Shown one piece after another: positions 1 to 12,000 of a DNA stretch of 64,000 nucleotides. The DNA is taken from assembly GCA_020746105.1 (NCBI GenBank), contig CM036618.1, forward strand, positions 116,195,308 through 116,259,307. Reading direction: 5' to 3'. The first letter of the stretch is position 1. Each line of letters begins with the position of its first letter. The notes beneath the pieces were generated by a model. That model was not told the origin of the DNA. It ran no database searches and saw only the letters and a list, made by a program, of their open reading frames with translations. A program made the translations under genes and the position numbers. Source of the DNA: Trogon surrucura. Taxonomy: Eukaryota; Chordata; Aves; Trogoniformes; Trogonidae.

Positions 1-2059
1 GCAGCCTCTGCCAACTTTGACCACACATTCACACGGGCTTAACCCATTCGTGAGGTCTTCGCTCATTAGCAGCGTCATTAGCGCGTGCAGGCAGCACGTG
101 TTTCCTCAGCAGGTGACTGTGACATAGCCTGGGCTGGTGCTGGAGTGTCCTGCAGGCAGCAGTGGACGCAGTGTGGGCTGTCCAAGGCTCTGGTGAGGGA
201 ACCGTACCACGTCCTCTGGTACGGCCAGCAGGCAGCTCTGCTCCTGTCCTGGGACACGTCTGCCTCCTGTTTGTCCAACTCCACTCATGGTGGCTATTTA
301 TCACAGCAGTAGATCTGTTAAGTGCATGTTCTTATTGACAGGTAACTGCAGATAGTAACTTTCATCTCCAAATCTGTCCATTCTCCTTCTGTCCTCTGAA
401 GACTGAACCTTCCTGAGCTGGCAAAGCTTAGTCCATGCTGGGCGCGGGTTCTAGTGCGCTGATGCCCTGACCGTACCTGCTTCTCTGTGCTCTGGTGCTG
501 TTTTCCCTTCTCCCATATTCCAGATCCTCTCTCAGCAGAAGATGCGCTCTCAGGTCCCAGCCTTGGGCAATAAGAGAATGTGAATCCTTATTTAAAGCTC
601 CTACTTTCTTTTCTAGCATTGTCTTGGAAAACCAAACCAAGGAATTAGCAAAACCAAAACTGTTAAAAGAGCCAAAAGTGTTATTAAAAGCACTATAGGC
701 AACTCGGCTGCCTCTCTGTAAATAACAACTTGCAGATGTGCAGAATGAAGTAACTAAGTCATTTTGCAATCTAGCTCTTCGAATTGTGTTCGCTCGGAGA
801 GGCACGTTTCTGGTTTGCCTGCAAAAACAAAACCCAGGTGATCTCATGCAATCTGCTATGAAGAGTGAAAACAGAAGGCTGGGACGGTGATAGCATCAGA
901 GCTCAGGGAACCTCCACCATCCCCAGATCCCTGAGCCAAAATGTTGCGCCAAATATTCATCTGGTTTTTAAACAAGGTAATTCTCTACTGGGGACTGCTG
1001 AGAGATTTTGTGCCTGTCTCTATGCCTTCCTTTTCTTCAAAGCTTCCCTCTGAGGAGGAAAGAGCCCTGTTTTGTGAAGTCTTGCAGTTCTTAAGTCAGG
1101 CCCTGGATTTGGGGGGCTTGACTCACAATTTCTGGATAGCTGGGGCTGGCAGCTCTGCACTCGTTGGCTTCCTGCCCGGATGACTAACTATAAAAAGACA
1201 TGTTTAGATTTCTGTGACATTTATCATTTATTTCGGAAAATACAGCAGTGTGTTTTTAGGCAGACCCAAATATGGTAATTGTGATGCCTCTTCTCTGTCT
1301 TCCATGAGACAAAGGAATGACCCAGATTCCAATGCCTTTTTCTTACTCTGACCCATACCTGAAGCCATGGATACATCTAATAAGCCTTTCTAACTCTTAC
1401 TGTGCTGCTTATGATATTCTAATACTTTTCTGAAAGTCTCAGCTCTCCTGGGATTAGGAGGAAATTTTTGTGCCTTTTTTGTACCTTGAAAAGAATAACT
1501 TTTTCTGTGAGAGAAAAAAAATGAAGAAAAGATAAACCTAGACACTGTGGTAGCAAGACAAATGAATAGTTAAAAAATCAAGAAGTTTATTTGTTTTTGG
1601 GCGTGCCAGCGTCAAGTATGACCCAAGTAGCAGCTTTATTCCTGCACATCAAAGTATGGGAGTGTTCAGTGAAGGAGCAGGGACTGGGGAAGACATCAAA
1701 CAGCCTTTCTCCTTCTTCAGCCAGACTCTTTGGTGACTGATGTTCTCCCCTAGGAAGTTGTCATTGGAATAAGCTGTTTCTCACCCTGTTAACACCCTGC
1801 TCTCCCTATCCTCTGTCAAAAGCAGGCCAGAGGTGCTGCTGGGACTTTTCCTGACCTTCTCCTCAAAGACCCCATCCCATGGCCCAGTAATGAGCTCCTC
1901 CATCCATCCTTCCACATGGTCTGTCCATGGGCCCCACCACAGCAGCCAGGGTGTCCTCAGCTTCATCTGCCCAACCTTTTGAGCTATGGCCTTGAGAGGT
2001 GAGTCCTCTTAACCCCTTTTGACAGGGGGTCTGAACCTTCATTCTTCCTTTTTCCTATT
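1..2059. other. Non-coding stretch, no gene supported
   Basis: Unique sequence of mixed base composition. Short frames on both strands have no recognisable domain, no paired splice sites and no codon pattern that sets them apart from chance. The only local structure I noted is a small perfect hairpin at 202-224 (CCGTACCA and TGGTACGG around a 7-base loop). It may be intergenic DNA upstream of the CpG-island gene, but an unseen exon of another gene cannot be excluded. Confidence 0.5.
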
Positions 2060-2190
2060 CATTCCCTGATCCCTGTTCGGTCCCCATGTGTTGCCTGATC
2101 TAGTTGAGAGGTGTCCCTGCCCATGACAGGGAGGTTGGATTAAATGATCTCTAAGGTCCCTTCCAGCCTAGGCCATTCTACGATTCTTTG
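2060..2190 (+). repeat. 5'-truncated tRNA/CR1 hybrid SINE (TguSINE1-like)
   Basis: From about 2,064 the sequence matches the lower half of the fuller SINE copy at 2,652: the end of the tRNA-like part (CCTGTTCGGTCCCC), the linker TGTTGCCTGATCTAGTTGAGAGG, then the CR1-type tail with GGTTGGATTAAATGATCTCTAAGG and CCTTCCAGCC, ending in CATTCTACGATTCT. Counting by eye, roughly 22-23 of 28 bases agree across the tRNA/linker junction. The tRNA A-box half is missing, so this is a 5'-truncated or decayed copy. A plain CR1 tail is the alternative, but the linker upstream of the CR1 part argues against that. Confidence 0.65.
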
Positions 2191-2651
2191 TCTGCTAAAT
2201 GCCACTGATGTAAGCGGCCACTGCTCATGGCCCCAGCCCAAGGCGTGACCATCTCCTGGGTCCGCGCTCAGCACCTGAGGCTGAAGGAGGACTGATCCTG
2301 TGGGAGATGGGAGCACAAGAGATGTGCGTTTGGTGTGGGAGACACATGTGCTCCTTTCCCCTACAGAGGTGCTGTTGGAGACCAACGACTGCAGCCAGCC
2401 AAAGCCCTGCCAGCAATATCTTGGTTAAACAGCATGTCCTGGAGGAGCAGGTTTGGGCAGGACCAGAAAGGTCTCACTAGCTCTGTGTGCCTCCACCCCA
2501 AGAGCTTCCCTCAGGTCCCCTGGTCTGGGGCTTCATGCTCTGCCCGGGCAATCTCACTCTAGTGCTCTGTTAGCTTTCCTGTTCCTGCTTGCCCTGTTCA
2601 CCACAGCCGTGAAAAACAATTACTCAGTTCTCTTTGAGGCAGCCTTTTATG
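2191..2651. other. Spacer between two SINE copies
   Basis: Unique sequence with a few short open frames and no gene evidence. It separates two same-orientation SINE copies. Confidence 0.5.
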
Positions 2652-2840
2652 AATTTAAAGCAACTCAGTGGGTTGAGCGTGGTGCTTGAAACACCAAAGG
2701 TCGCGGATTCGATTCCCGTTCGGTTCTCACCTGTTGCCTGACCTAGTCGAGAGGTGGCGTCCCTGCCCACAACAGGAAGGTTGGATTAAAATGATCCCTA
2801 AGGTCCTTTCCAGCCCAGGCTGTTCTATGATGATGGTGAT
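2652..2840 (+). repeat. tRNA-Ile-derived SINE with CR1 3' tail (TguSINE1-like)
   Basis: The head (about 2,652-2,728) reads like tRNA-Ile(AAU): CTCAGTGGGTTGAGCGTGGT corresponds to the A-box and D/anticodon stem, and GGTCGCGGATTCGATTCCCG to the T arm with the polymerase III B box. The anticodon loop region has diverged and the terminal acceptor stem is not preserved, so it is not a functional tRNA gene. After a linker the element carries the conserved CR1 3' end (GGAAGGTTGGATTAAAATGA, TCCTTTCCAGCCCAGGC) and stops in the short TATGATGATGG tail expected of CR1-mobilised elements. TguSINE1, known from passerine birds, has this tRNA-Ile head and CR1 tail. The family name comes from memory of its architecture, not from a database match. 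No clear target-site duplication is seen. Confidence 0.75.
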
Positions 2841-5800
2841 CTAATGACTTATTGACTTTACAATAAGTATCACTGAGCAGGGACAGCTGGATTGCTCTGC
2901 ATAGGGATGGCAGACTCATGGTGCATGGCAGGCTCTTCTGAAAATGTCCTTTAGTCAAGGCTAAACAGTATGGTGGCATCTGCAGAGAGGACCTCACCAG
3001 GTCCCCTCCCTTAGGTAGAAGTGCAGAAGAAACTGGCCGTGGATGGTTGGCACAAGGCAAGGGAAGCAGATGTGCATTTTTAGTTTGTGCATATGTATGT
3101 GTGTGTATGCATATAAATTAGAACTCATGCTTTCCCCCCTCCCCCTTTAAAATATTCATAGACTTACTAAATCTTGCATTTCTATCTCATGAGATATATG
3201 GAGCTTTAAAATCCAAGTTCTTGTATTCAAGAGGATTTAAATTCTCTTTTGTTTTTTTTCCCCTATTTTCTAGTAATTTCTACCCCTTCGGACTGAAGAG
3301 AATACCACTTGAAAATGTGACTGACCACATGTTCAAGTGGCAGGAGGCAAAGAAAAGAATCTACTCATTCTCTTAACAGGAGTGAAAAAAAAAAAAAGAC
3401 CCACTAGTTTTTCGAAGCCAAAGCCTTAATTTTTACTCTAGCTCGATTCATGACTATAGAACACTGGCCCAAAGCAAATAATGCCCCTCACACTGAGAGC
3501 TGGGGTGTTGTTTTGACCCGACTAGGAGCAGTCTGGGCTGGGCTGGGTGTCCTGCCTGTTCTACTGTTGTATCCCACCATGGTAGCATGGACGTTGGCTT
3601 GCTGGGGCTGGGCAGAGCTGGCACAGAGTGCCTGAGCTCCTTAGGTGTCTGCTCCACTCCCCCTCAAGGATCTCTGAATAGGTGAAATAAGTGGCAAAAG
3701 ACCAAAAAAAAAAAAAGAAAGATACAGATCAGGCCAAAAAGAATGGATAACTGGCTTGTGGTGAGAGAGAACAGCAGTGGTGTGAGGATGAGGAAAAGCA
3801 TAGTCATGAGTCAACACAGGTTTCTCCCACGTCTCTCCTCCCTGATTTGAAACAGGGAAGAAAACCCTGTACCTCGGTTTGCAGCTTCCCTGAGGGTGCC
3901 CAGCTCTGGGCACAAGGAGCTTATCCAGCCAGGGGGGTTGCTCTGAGCTCCCGGGCTGAGGCTGCTGGTGTCACAGCTGTTGAAACTATTGCAGTTGTTG
4001 AAGCTGTTAGGGTCTCAGCAATGCATTGCTGGAGGATGTCCTGCCCAGATGTGTCCCTGGTGTTTGCAGCAGGGTTCTTAGCTGCCAAGGTGTTCCCTCC
4101 ATCCTAATCAGAGCGATTAACAGCTCAGAGGATAACACAAGGGAGCTCTGGGAAAGAGAGGAGGACATTTTTGGGTTGGTTTCCATCTGATACCCTATGC
4201 AAGGAGAGGGAGCTAGGAGGGAACAGAGGTCTCATGCCACATAGCGTCAGTGCTGGGCTTGTTGGGATGTTGCGACGTCACCCTAAGCACCTCGGCCCCG
4301 TGGCTTTCTTGTCTATAGTAAATAAATATTTTATTTTTGTGCTACCAAGTAATGCGTTAGGCTGACTGACAGCTCTGTTGTCTTGTTAACAAACTATTTC
4401 CTTGTCGTAAAACTCTTGCTGTTTGTCCTTTGCTGGTGATGTTCAGGCAGCGATGAAGCAAGTGTTGTTTTAACTGTTGGAGGTCATGTCACAATCTGGG
4501 TCATTAATTGTTGCACAACAGTGGTGCTGCTGAGCCATCATCAAGCTCAAATACATCGAGGAAGGCTAGCTCTGGCCTCCAGCAGTTGTGGTGCAGGTCA
4601 GAGCGAGGAATGGCAACCCATTCTCCAGGTCCTCAGCCCAAAGCTTGCCTGCCTTTCCCTGTTCTTGTCCCTGCGGGGTGTTATCCTCAGAGCCAGCTGG
4701 TGGACCTTTGGGGTTTAAATATGGGGAGGTTATAGCCCTTTCCTCTGTGAATGGGGTGGGTTAGGGGCTGGTTACACAAGCAGTTCTCCTAGTAGGTTTG
4801 ATGAGGTGGCAGTGACTGAAGGTTGGAGGTGGCTGTCACCACTCCCGACACAGTGCATGCAAGCTGCGACGCTCAGAAATGCCACTCGGTGTGCCCAGAG
4901 AGGAGTAGTGTTTGGGCCAGCCCTGGGGAGTCCTGGCATGGCAGCAACATTTTGCAGAACAAGCACCTGAGGATTTAAGTTTCTATTAATGCTTATGCCA
5001 TTTTATTAAAATTGTCATCGCTTGTTTCACTGTTGGTTGTTGTTTTTTCTTTAATAGGCTTTCAGCAAACAGTAGGATGCAGCAAATAGTTGGTGGATGT
5101 GCTCTGAGGAAGAAGTTCTGCATAATTAGCATAGGCAGCGTTCACTGGGAATAGCAAGTGCTTTAATCGCTCAATGATTACCATTTGCCTCTCCTACCCC
5201 CTTAACAAACTGGCCTGAAACCAGTTCCACATCATCTTCCTTTCTTAATCTGTGCCTTTTGAGCAGTAACACTTACATGGCCAGAAATAAAGTATCCCAT
5301 CCATTAAAACTCAAAACCCAGCGAGCCGTTGGTGGGCTGTCAGATCTGTGATGCTGAGCAGCCCATGCTTGTCCCTTCACTTTGAACTCAAGGTGGGCAA
5401 TGTCCCACACAACAGTCTGCTTTTTCCATTCAGCTACTTAATTGCCCTGCATGCACATTTCCACCAGCTCTGCTTGGCATTAGGGGAGTCAGCAGAGCCT
5501 CCTCCTTCTGCTGGCACCTTTTGGAAAGGATTTGAAGCATCAGCCTGGGAGAGGGACTCCTGTCTGGCAGAGATGCAACGTTTCCACCTCCGATGCTGCA
5601 CTGAGCTGCTGTAGTGAAACCTCTGTTTGCTGAAGGGGTCAGGTAGTTAATTCACCATTAGGTGTGGTAACTCCTGGCTGTCAGAGAGATTTTCAGCATA
5701 ACCTAGGTGTGTCTCGTTCAAGGTAACCTGCTGTTGGCAATGTGTGCTCTGAGCCTGCAATGCGATTATACCCCTGCGTTGGCCTAGTAATCTCGCTTTA

Positions 5801-8800
5801 AAATCAGCCGTCTTTAGACTGGTGTCATTCCAGGAGCTGGTATCCCAGTGTCAATCTAGAAATTTGATCCAAGATGTAGGTGAGGTGGGTGCATCCGTGT
5901 GATGCTGCTCTGAACGTTAAAACGTTTACATTCCATGTTGCAGATGCGCTGTTAAACTTCATGAGGAAAAGCTGTGTGGGTTTGGGGTGTTTTTGGCTGG
6001 TTGGGGTTGGTTCATTAACACTGTGCAGGCTGTGGTGGACCAGCGAATGGTAGATGTTAAACTCTTGTCCCATCCCATCGGCCCAGGGAAAGGATACGGC
6101 TGCTGTTGTGACCGTTCAGTAAATATTCTGTTAGACATTGGGGTGGCAGCATTGTGCAGAATGGAGATGTTCTTCCAGATAGAGGTCTTGGCAAGATCCA
6201 AAGAAGTGAGTGAGGAATCCTATCAGTAGCAAGGACAAATTCATTGTAATTAATGATGATGACACTTCGGGCTAGACACTAAAACTCCTGGAGCAGGGTT
6301 TAAAGTGGTCTCTAATTCTGAAAGATTAGGATGAAAGGTAACCTGGGAGAGACTGTCTGACATCTGCCTTCAAGAGGCTCTTTCTCCTTTTGCCATATGC
6401 CACACTGGCCCAGATTAGGGCTCTGTTCAATTAAAAGAAAAAAACATAAACAAACAAAACACAGTAACAACTAAAACAAAGTAAGCCGAAATGAAACAAA
6501 ATAGACTGAAACAAATGAAGTAAACCAAAACAAGCCACAATTTTTGTTCTCGCTGCTGTGTGGCACCTTTCCCTTTGGGGAGAAGCAGACCAGTTTCTGC
6601 TCTCCCTTTCCTCCCAAACCTGTGGGTGACCTTCCGCAGTACCCATCCTTCTGCCCTCGCCTTGTCTCCCAGCAGCTTTCCTTACCTTAGCACTGCACCC
6701 TAACGGCCCCAAATGTGATGGTTTTAGCCTCTGATTTTCCCTGAGCAATAGAAGGAGTACTCATCTCTATCCCCCTTCTGCTGTTTTGTTTCCTGCTGTC
6801 ACACATGATATTTTTGCCCGCACTTGTGCTGTCAGGAAGAGAGCTGCTGGCGCAGATGACAGTGGAGAGGAAGGGGCTGTTTGTTGCTGGGTTGTTATCG
6901 GCTCACTAGCTGCCACGTCCTGCGAGAGCTGCAGAGCCTTCTGTGGGAAAGGCTTCTGCACAGTTCCCCCCGCTCTGCAGGTTGGGGCTGGGCTGGCAGC
7001 CTCACTGCTCCAACACAGACCAGTGCTGGGAGCTGGTCTGTGAGAGTGGAGATGTGGCCCCGGTCTGGGCTGACCCCACAGCTCCATCCTGCTAACATGC
7101 AGTGAAGCAACCTAATTAAAACCAGGAGAGCCAAGGCAAACGTAACGGGGGAAAAATACCTCACGTTTAATTGAGAAACTCCATCCCTATGTTTGGCCGA
7201 GATGTTGTTCTGTGTGCTGGTCCCTTAAGAGCAGCTACGTGCATTTGTTGTCTCACCACCCCGCGTGGTTTGGGGACATGTCATGTCCAGCTCTCGATGT
7301 GCTCCAGGCAAAGCCAAGCTTCCAGGCGCTCGCCAACCACAGTCATAACTAGACTTTCCCATGCAGATATAAATCTAGAAACTTGCTTCTTTTTAAAACT
7401 GCTGGCCGCTGTGAGAGCTGAGCAGTTAGCTGGAAGCTTTCAGAAAGTGAGAAGTTTTGGTTGGAGCGGGGTGGGGGGAGGGCCGGTTTGTTTATTGAGG
7501 TTGAGACACCCATTTGATGCATATCAGTTTCCACAAACTTAAGCCAAACAAACAGAAAATTTCCAAATTGACTATACACGCAGTCCTCAGCTCTGGGGCT
7601 GTGTCTCTGAGCACTGAGGAGCAGCATCACTGAGCAGGTCCAGGAGAACTCTGCTTTGCTGGGAAGGTGAGATTTCAGCCCCAAACTGTGGGACCAGAAT
7701 GTTAACCATTCCAATCCTGGTCTTCTAACACTGGTTGCATGAAATGTTTCCAGTGCAGGATCTGATACAGCTTTTCGATTTCTCTTTTGCCTCCTTTCTC
7801 ATGTTGGCTAATCAGTTTTGTGTGGTTTTCTTTCTTTTTTTTTTTTTTTTTTAACATGGGGGTTTTTTTTAAATGCTCTTACCTGGGTGAGATGCAGAGA
7901 TGTTTCTTCACACTTACGCTGCCCAGTCATATTTCAGTGGCTTTTTCTGAGAGGCATTTATAGGCACCGCAGCCAGGATCACAGCTTGGTGCTGCTGCTG
8001 TTCAGTGGTTGCAAAATTAGCGGCTTTTAAGAGAGTTGTGACATTGACACTGGGTAGAATTCTTTCATGTGCCCTGCTCATTCCAAAGGATTGCTTTTGG
8101 GAGCTATTTCCTCCAAATCAGAAATTTTGGAAAAACAGTTGAGGAATGGAAATGAAGGATACGTAAATGAATACGTAGATGGTGAAATTTAGGTGGAAAG
8201 CATAGAATTATCTGAATTTTCATTGAGCTAGGACACGTTCTTTTACCAAAAGTGCTTTCTTCACCTAGAAACACCCATCTTTCCATGACCTCTCCCACCT
8301 AAGCAATGATTTTATCTTGGTCTGCTTCCTTAAGAAAGCAACCAGCAGAGGTGTTAATACATGTTATTCTGTTCCTCTCCTACACAGCTGTGTTCTTAGA
8401 TGTTTGTATGACTGTGCATACCTAAGGAGCTGATGTGACAGTACCATGTAGAGAAATGCAGAGGAGTGATGGAATGATCTGCAGGAGGTGATCCTATCGT
8501 AGTCGAGATAGTTTGGATATCCTGGTCAGCTGATGAGTAACGCAGTGCGGTTTATGCCATGAGTTAGCTCACAAAAAAAAAAAAGAGTCAAAAATACTTG
8601 CATCTGAGCTTTCTAAATGTCTGAAAAATTCACTGGAAAAAAAGAGCGTAAGACTAAATTAGAGGGCAGCTATTTCTAGAGAGCGGTGAAGTCGTGTTGA
8701 TTTTGCATTATTAAGACTTTGTCAAAGAAAGTAAATAGGGATGCTAGAAGAACACATGTGGGCTTTTTATTCAGAGCAAACAATGGGAATTGCTATTTAT

Positions 8801-8973
8801 ATAACTTGACTGTAGCGCTGGGAACAGCATATTAGCTGATTAGCAAAATGAAATCCTTTGTATAGCTTCATTTTTACTTTTTAAATCGTATCTCGGGAAA
8901 GGATGACGTGGAGTGGAGGAGTCTTTTTCTCTCTTTGGTGTTCTCAGGGCAACAGATAATCTGTTCCTCTGTG
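2841..8973. other. Non-coding stretch, no gene supported
   Basis: About 6 kb of unique, largely AT-rich sequence with homopolymer runs: A at 3,387-3,399, A at about 3,702-3,714, and T at about 7,838-7,852. An A-rich, C/A-biased patch lies at about 6,431-6,540. The longest frames here (about 100-120 codons on either strand) show no domain, signal peptide or splice-site pairing. I see no exon, RNA gene or dated repeat. Confidence 0.5.
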
Positions 8974-9082
8974 TCATAGAATCATAGAATCATAGAATGT
9001 TAGGGATTGGAAGGGACCTCGAAAGATCATCAAGTCCAATCCCCCTGCCAGAGCAAGAATGCCTAGACTATGCCACACAGGT
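8974..9082 (-). repeat. CR1 LINE 3' tail fragment
   Basis: The sequence starts with a tandem tail (TCATAGAATCATAGAATCA), then GTTAGGGATTGGAAGGGACC, TCATCAAGTCCAATCCCCCT and GCCAGAGCA. This is the reverse complement of the CR1 3' end, so the element lies on the minus strand and keeps only its last 100 or so bases. CR1 copies in birds are usually 5'-truncated in this way. The tail unit (ATTCTATG) differs from the ATTCTGTG of the copies at 35.3, 41.9 and 60.8 kb, so it is probably another subfamily. The upstream boundary near 9,082 is approximate. Confidence 0.9.
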
Positions 9083-12000
9083 TGTTGGAAAGGCCTGAGA
9101 CCCAGGTGGTGGCTCTGGGGCTCTGCTTCTGAGCTGCCGTCCCTGCAGAGCTGCCTGAGCGCAGTGGAGGGGGAGAGAGAGCCCTCGTCGAAGGATTAAA
9201 TGATGCTGCTGAATTACCAGATAATGAAAGAGTGGTACTCTGGGTAATTAACTCACTGAAATGATATCATAAGCACCAGAGAGTCTTCTCTTTCGAAGGC
9301 TGGCTATTTACTTAAAATATTGTTGCCTTTGACGTTCTACATCTTGGCTAGGATCAGAAAGCTGAGGGCTCATTTACTTCCCTACTTAATGGCATAATCT
9401 GCAATTATCCAAGATCACCACAAAACGTGTTACAACTGGCTGACAGGATACTTGACCGCTCATCTGACGGCCTGGATCCGTCACGCCAAAGAGATTCCTG
9501 TGGGGACACAGTCCGGGCGGCACGGTCCTGTGCTGTGATGTGGTCACGCCACAGAATTCAGTGGAAATACAACATTTTAGTGGTATTCGTATTCTAGCAC
9601 TGAGGGGGAGGTGGTAACACGTGAGGTGGACAGGGAGGGTGGCTCCTGTGTGGGGAAGGGCTGTGGTGTGTTTGCCTGAGGAATCACTCCCCAACATAAG
9701 CTGTTGAGCATGGATGAGCCTGCCTTTTCTTTTTGTTTGACTTAGAAAAGGTCTGGTGCTGTCCAGAAGTTTAATTTTTCTCTCCTGATTTTCATCGTCG
9801 AGGCTCAAATGTTGTTCTAAGGGAATTAGGAGCACAAAAGTGTTCGATATAACAGCCAGCATTAACTAATGGCAAAGCAGTCTTACCAATTAGCAGTTCA
9901 ATGTCAGTAGCTTTTGAATACTTTCTTTGCTTTTTTGTTTTGTCTATGCGAGTGGATTGCTTAAACTGCATTTAGCTTCCATGGGGTCAGTCCTACTCTG
10001 ATTTAAAGCAGCCTTAATATTATTTAAGCTTGGAAATGACTAGAGGTAAATCAAATTTAGGTCATTTTTCTTCCGAATAAGAACTTGCACTGAGGGATTG
10101 AATGCAGTTTAAGGAATCCACTTAAAGTCAAGCAGTGACTTAATTTAGATTATTTTTCCTAAGCATATCTGTCTAGGTTAAGACTCTTGCACTGTTTTCC
10201 AACCCACCTTGCCTTACTAGGGACATGTAGCAGTGTGGTGGTGAGCAGAATTAAACCCATTTGCACCAGCTGAGTGCTAGGTCCTGATGTGTGAGATTTA
10301 AAAAAAGAGAAAATATTCAGAGGGATGAAGTCATGGTCTGGATGAGGTTTTCTTTCTTTCCTTTCTAAATAGCCAGTAGAAATACAGCATGTATGTATTC
10401 AGGAAAAAATACAGCCTATTGGGCAACAATTCGTATCAAAGGAAACTTGCTTTGCTAGCCCATTAGCTGCACTTGATAGACAGAATTTGAGGACCTCTGA
10501 AACAAATGCAGGACAGGTACATCTTGTGATGGGGCTGCCTGCCTTTTCAATAATGGTTGCTCGTGCAATAAATGGTGAAGTGCTGTCTTTCATGTAAGGA
10601 GTTTTATTTATTAGTGAAAACCTCGCTGTTTACGGACGTGACAAACTGTTTCTTGAAACTTGTCAGCGTCATCCTCACCCTTTGATATCTAAAGAGTATT
10701 TCCTGTCCAGAACTTGGTCAAATATCTCAAATTAGGCTGAGGTGGTATTGAGGAGATGAGACAGCAGGGAGCTTGCTTCTTTCTTCCATTACATCTATCA
10801 AAACGGACTGTGAGAAGCTGGTATTTATTAGATGTAAAATGCTGAAGGACTTGCTGACCACAAACAATAAATCTATTTCACTACCAACAGATCATAACTG
10901 TACCATAGCTTTAGTGCAATCAGTCTGGACTATGTATTCACACAGGCACTGGTGACCCCAAGTGTCCCTGGCCCACAAGTTCTGCTCCCTTGTTTATTTT
11001 CATTGAGGGGGGTTCCCCTCTTTTTTCCATTCAGATAGGTTTGAACTTGCTTTCTGAGGCCATATGTTCTGTGGACTGGCCAGCAATCCCCAACGCACCC
11101 AAATTTCCAGTGCAGTGAATGCCACAGAGTCTTAGCAAGGTCCCTTGGTGAACGTTAACTGCTGCATGGGACTGTAGCATTGCTGGAGGAGGCAAGGTTC
11201 CCATGTGTTCAAGCCTGAGTTGTATAGTTCAGCATAAGATTAATAAATCCGATGTTCACTGCAGCGAATGAAAGATATTATTTTACCGAAGCTGGCAGGG
11301 GTGTGTGTCAGAGACTTCAATGTCCTGTTCCACATTGGGGTGGCTCTGCGAGTTTGCACTACGTTGCCTACTCACTAGATGTCTCTGGGAGCAGCATCTA
11401 CGCTCCCAGGCGCATTGCCCGAGAAATCTGAGATGGAAATGGAGCTGGAATGAACCTGAGCAGAAGCTGACCCATTTGCAGATGCTGCTGCTTGCTCGGG
11501 AAATGAAGAGCTGGTCCCTGGAGCAGAAGTGGTCTCCTGTAGGGCAGCCCTGCGAGCATCTCCAGGGAGCTGTGGGCAGGGTTTTTGAGCAGCGTTGCTG
11601 AAGGCCAGAGCAAGCTGGGTCACGAGCTGGGAATAAACGTTTGAACATATTTGTGCTCAGCAGCTGCAAAGTGGTGACAAATTTTGTCAAGCACCGTGTT
11701 TATAGGGCAGAGAAGTGAGGGCTCCTGCTGGGCAGGAGGCACCCCTCCTGAATCTCTCTCTTGGTCTTCTGTCAATTCAGCTGTGTTTCTCTCTAAGTTT
11801 AGGGTGCCAATGAAGCTTTTGTCCCCGTTTTCCCCTATATCTGGAATTGGGGAAAAGAAATGGTAGTCTATAAACCATATATCTAATCATGGGAAAGATG
11901 AGAACAGCTTCCTTCCAGTGACTTTAATTAAGCTACTTCAGCTGGGCCAGTAAGTTTAGCTCATTCAGCCAAGCAGCAACATTTCTTATTATAATTGGGA

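Noticed and set aside
2652..2728. Functional tRNA-Ile gene
   Set aside because: The anticodon region and acceptor stem are not preserved, and the sequence continues directly into a CR1 tail, so it is a SINE head.
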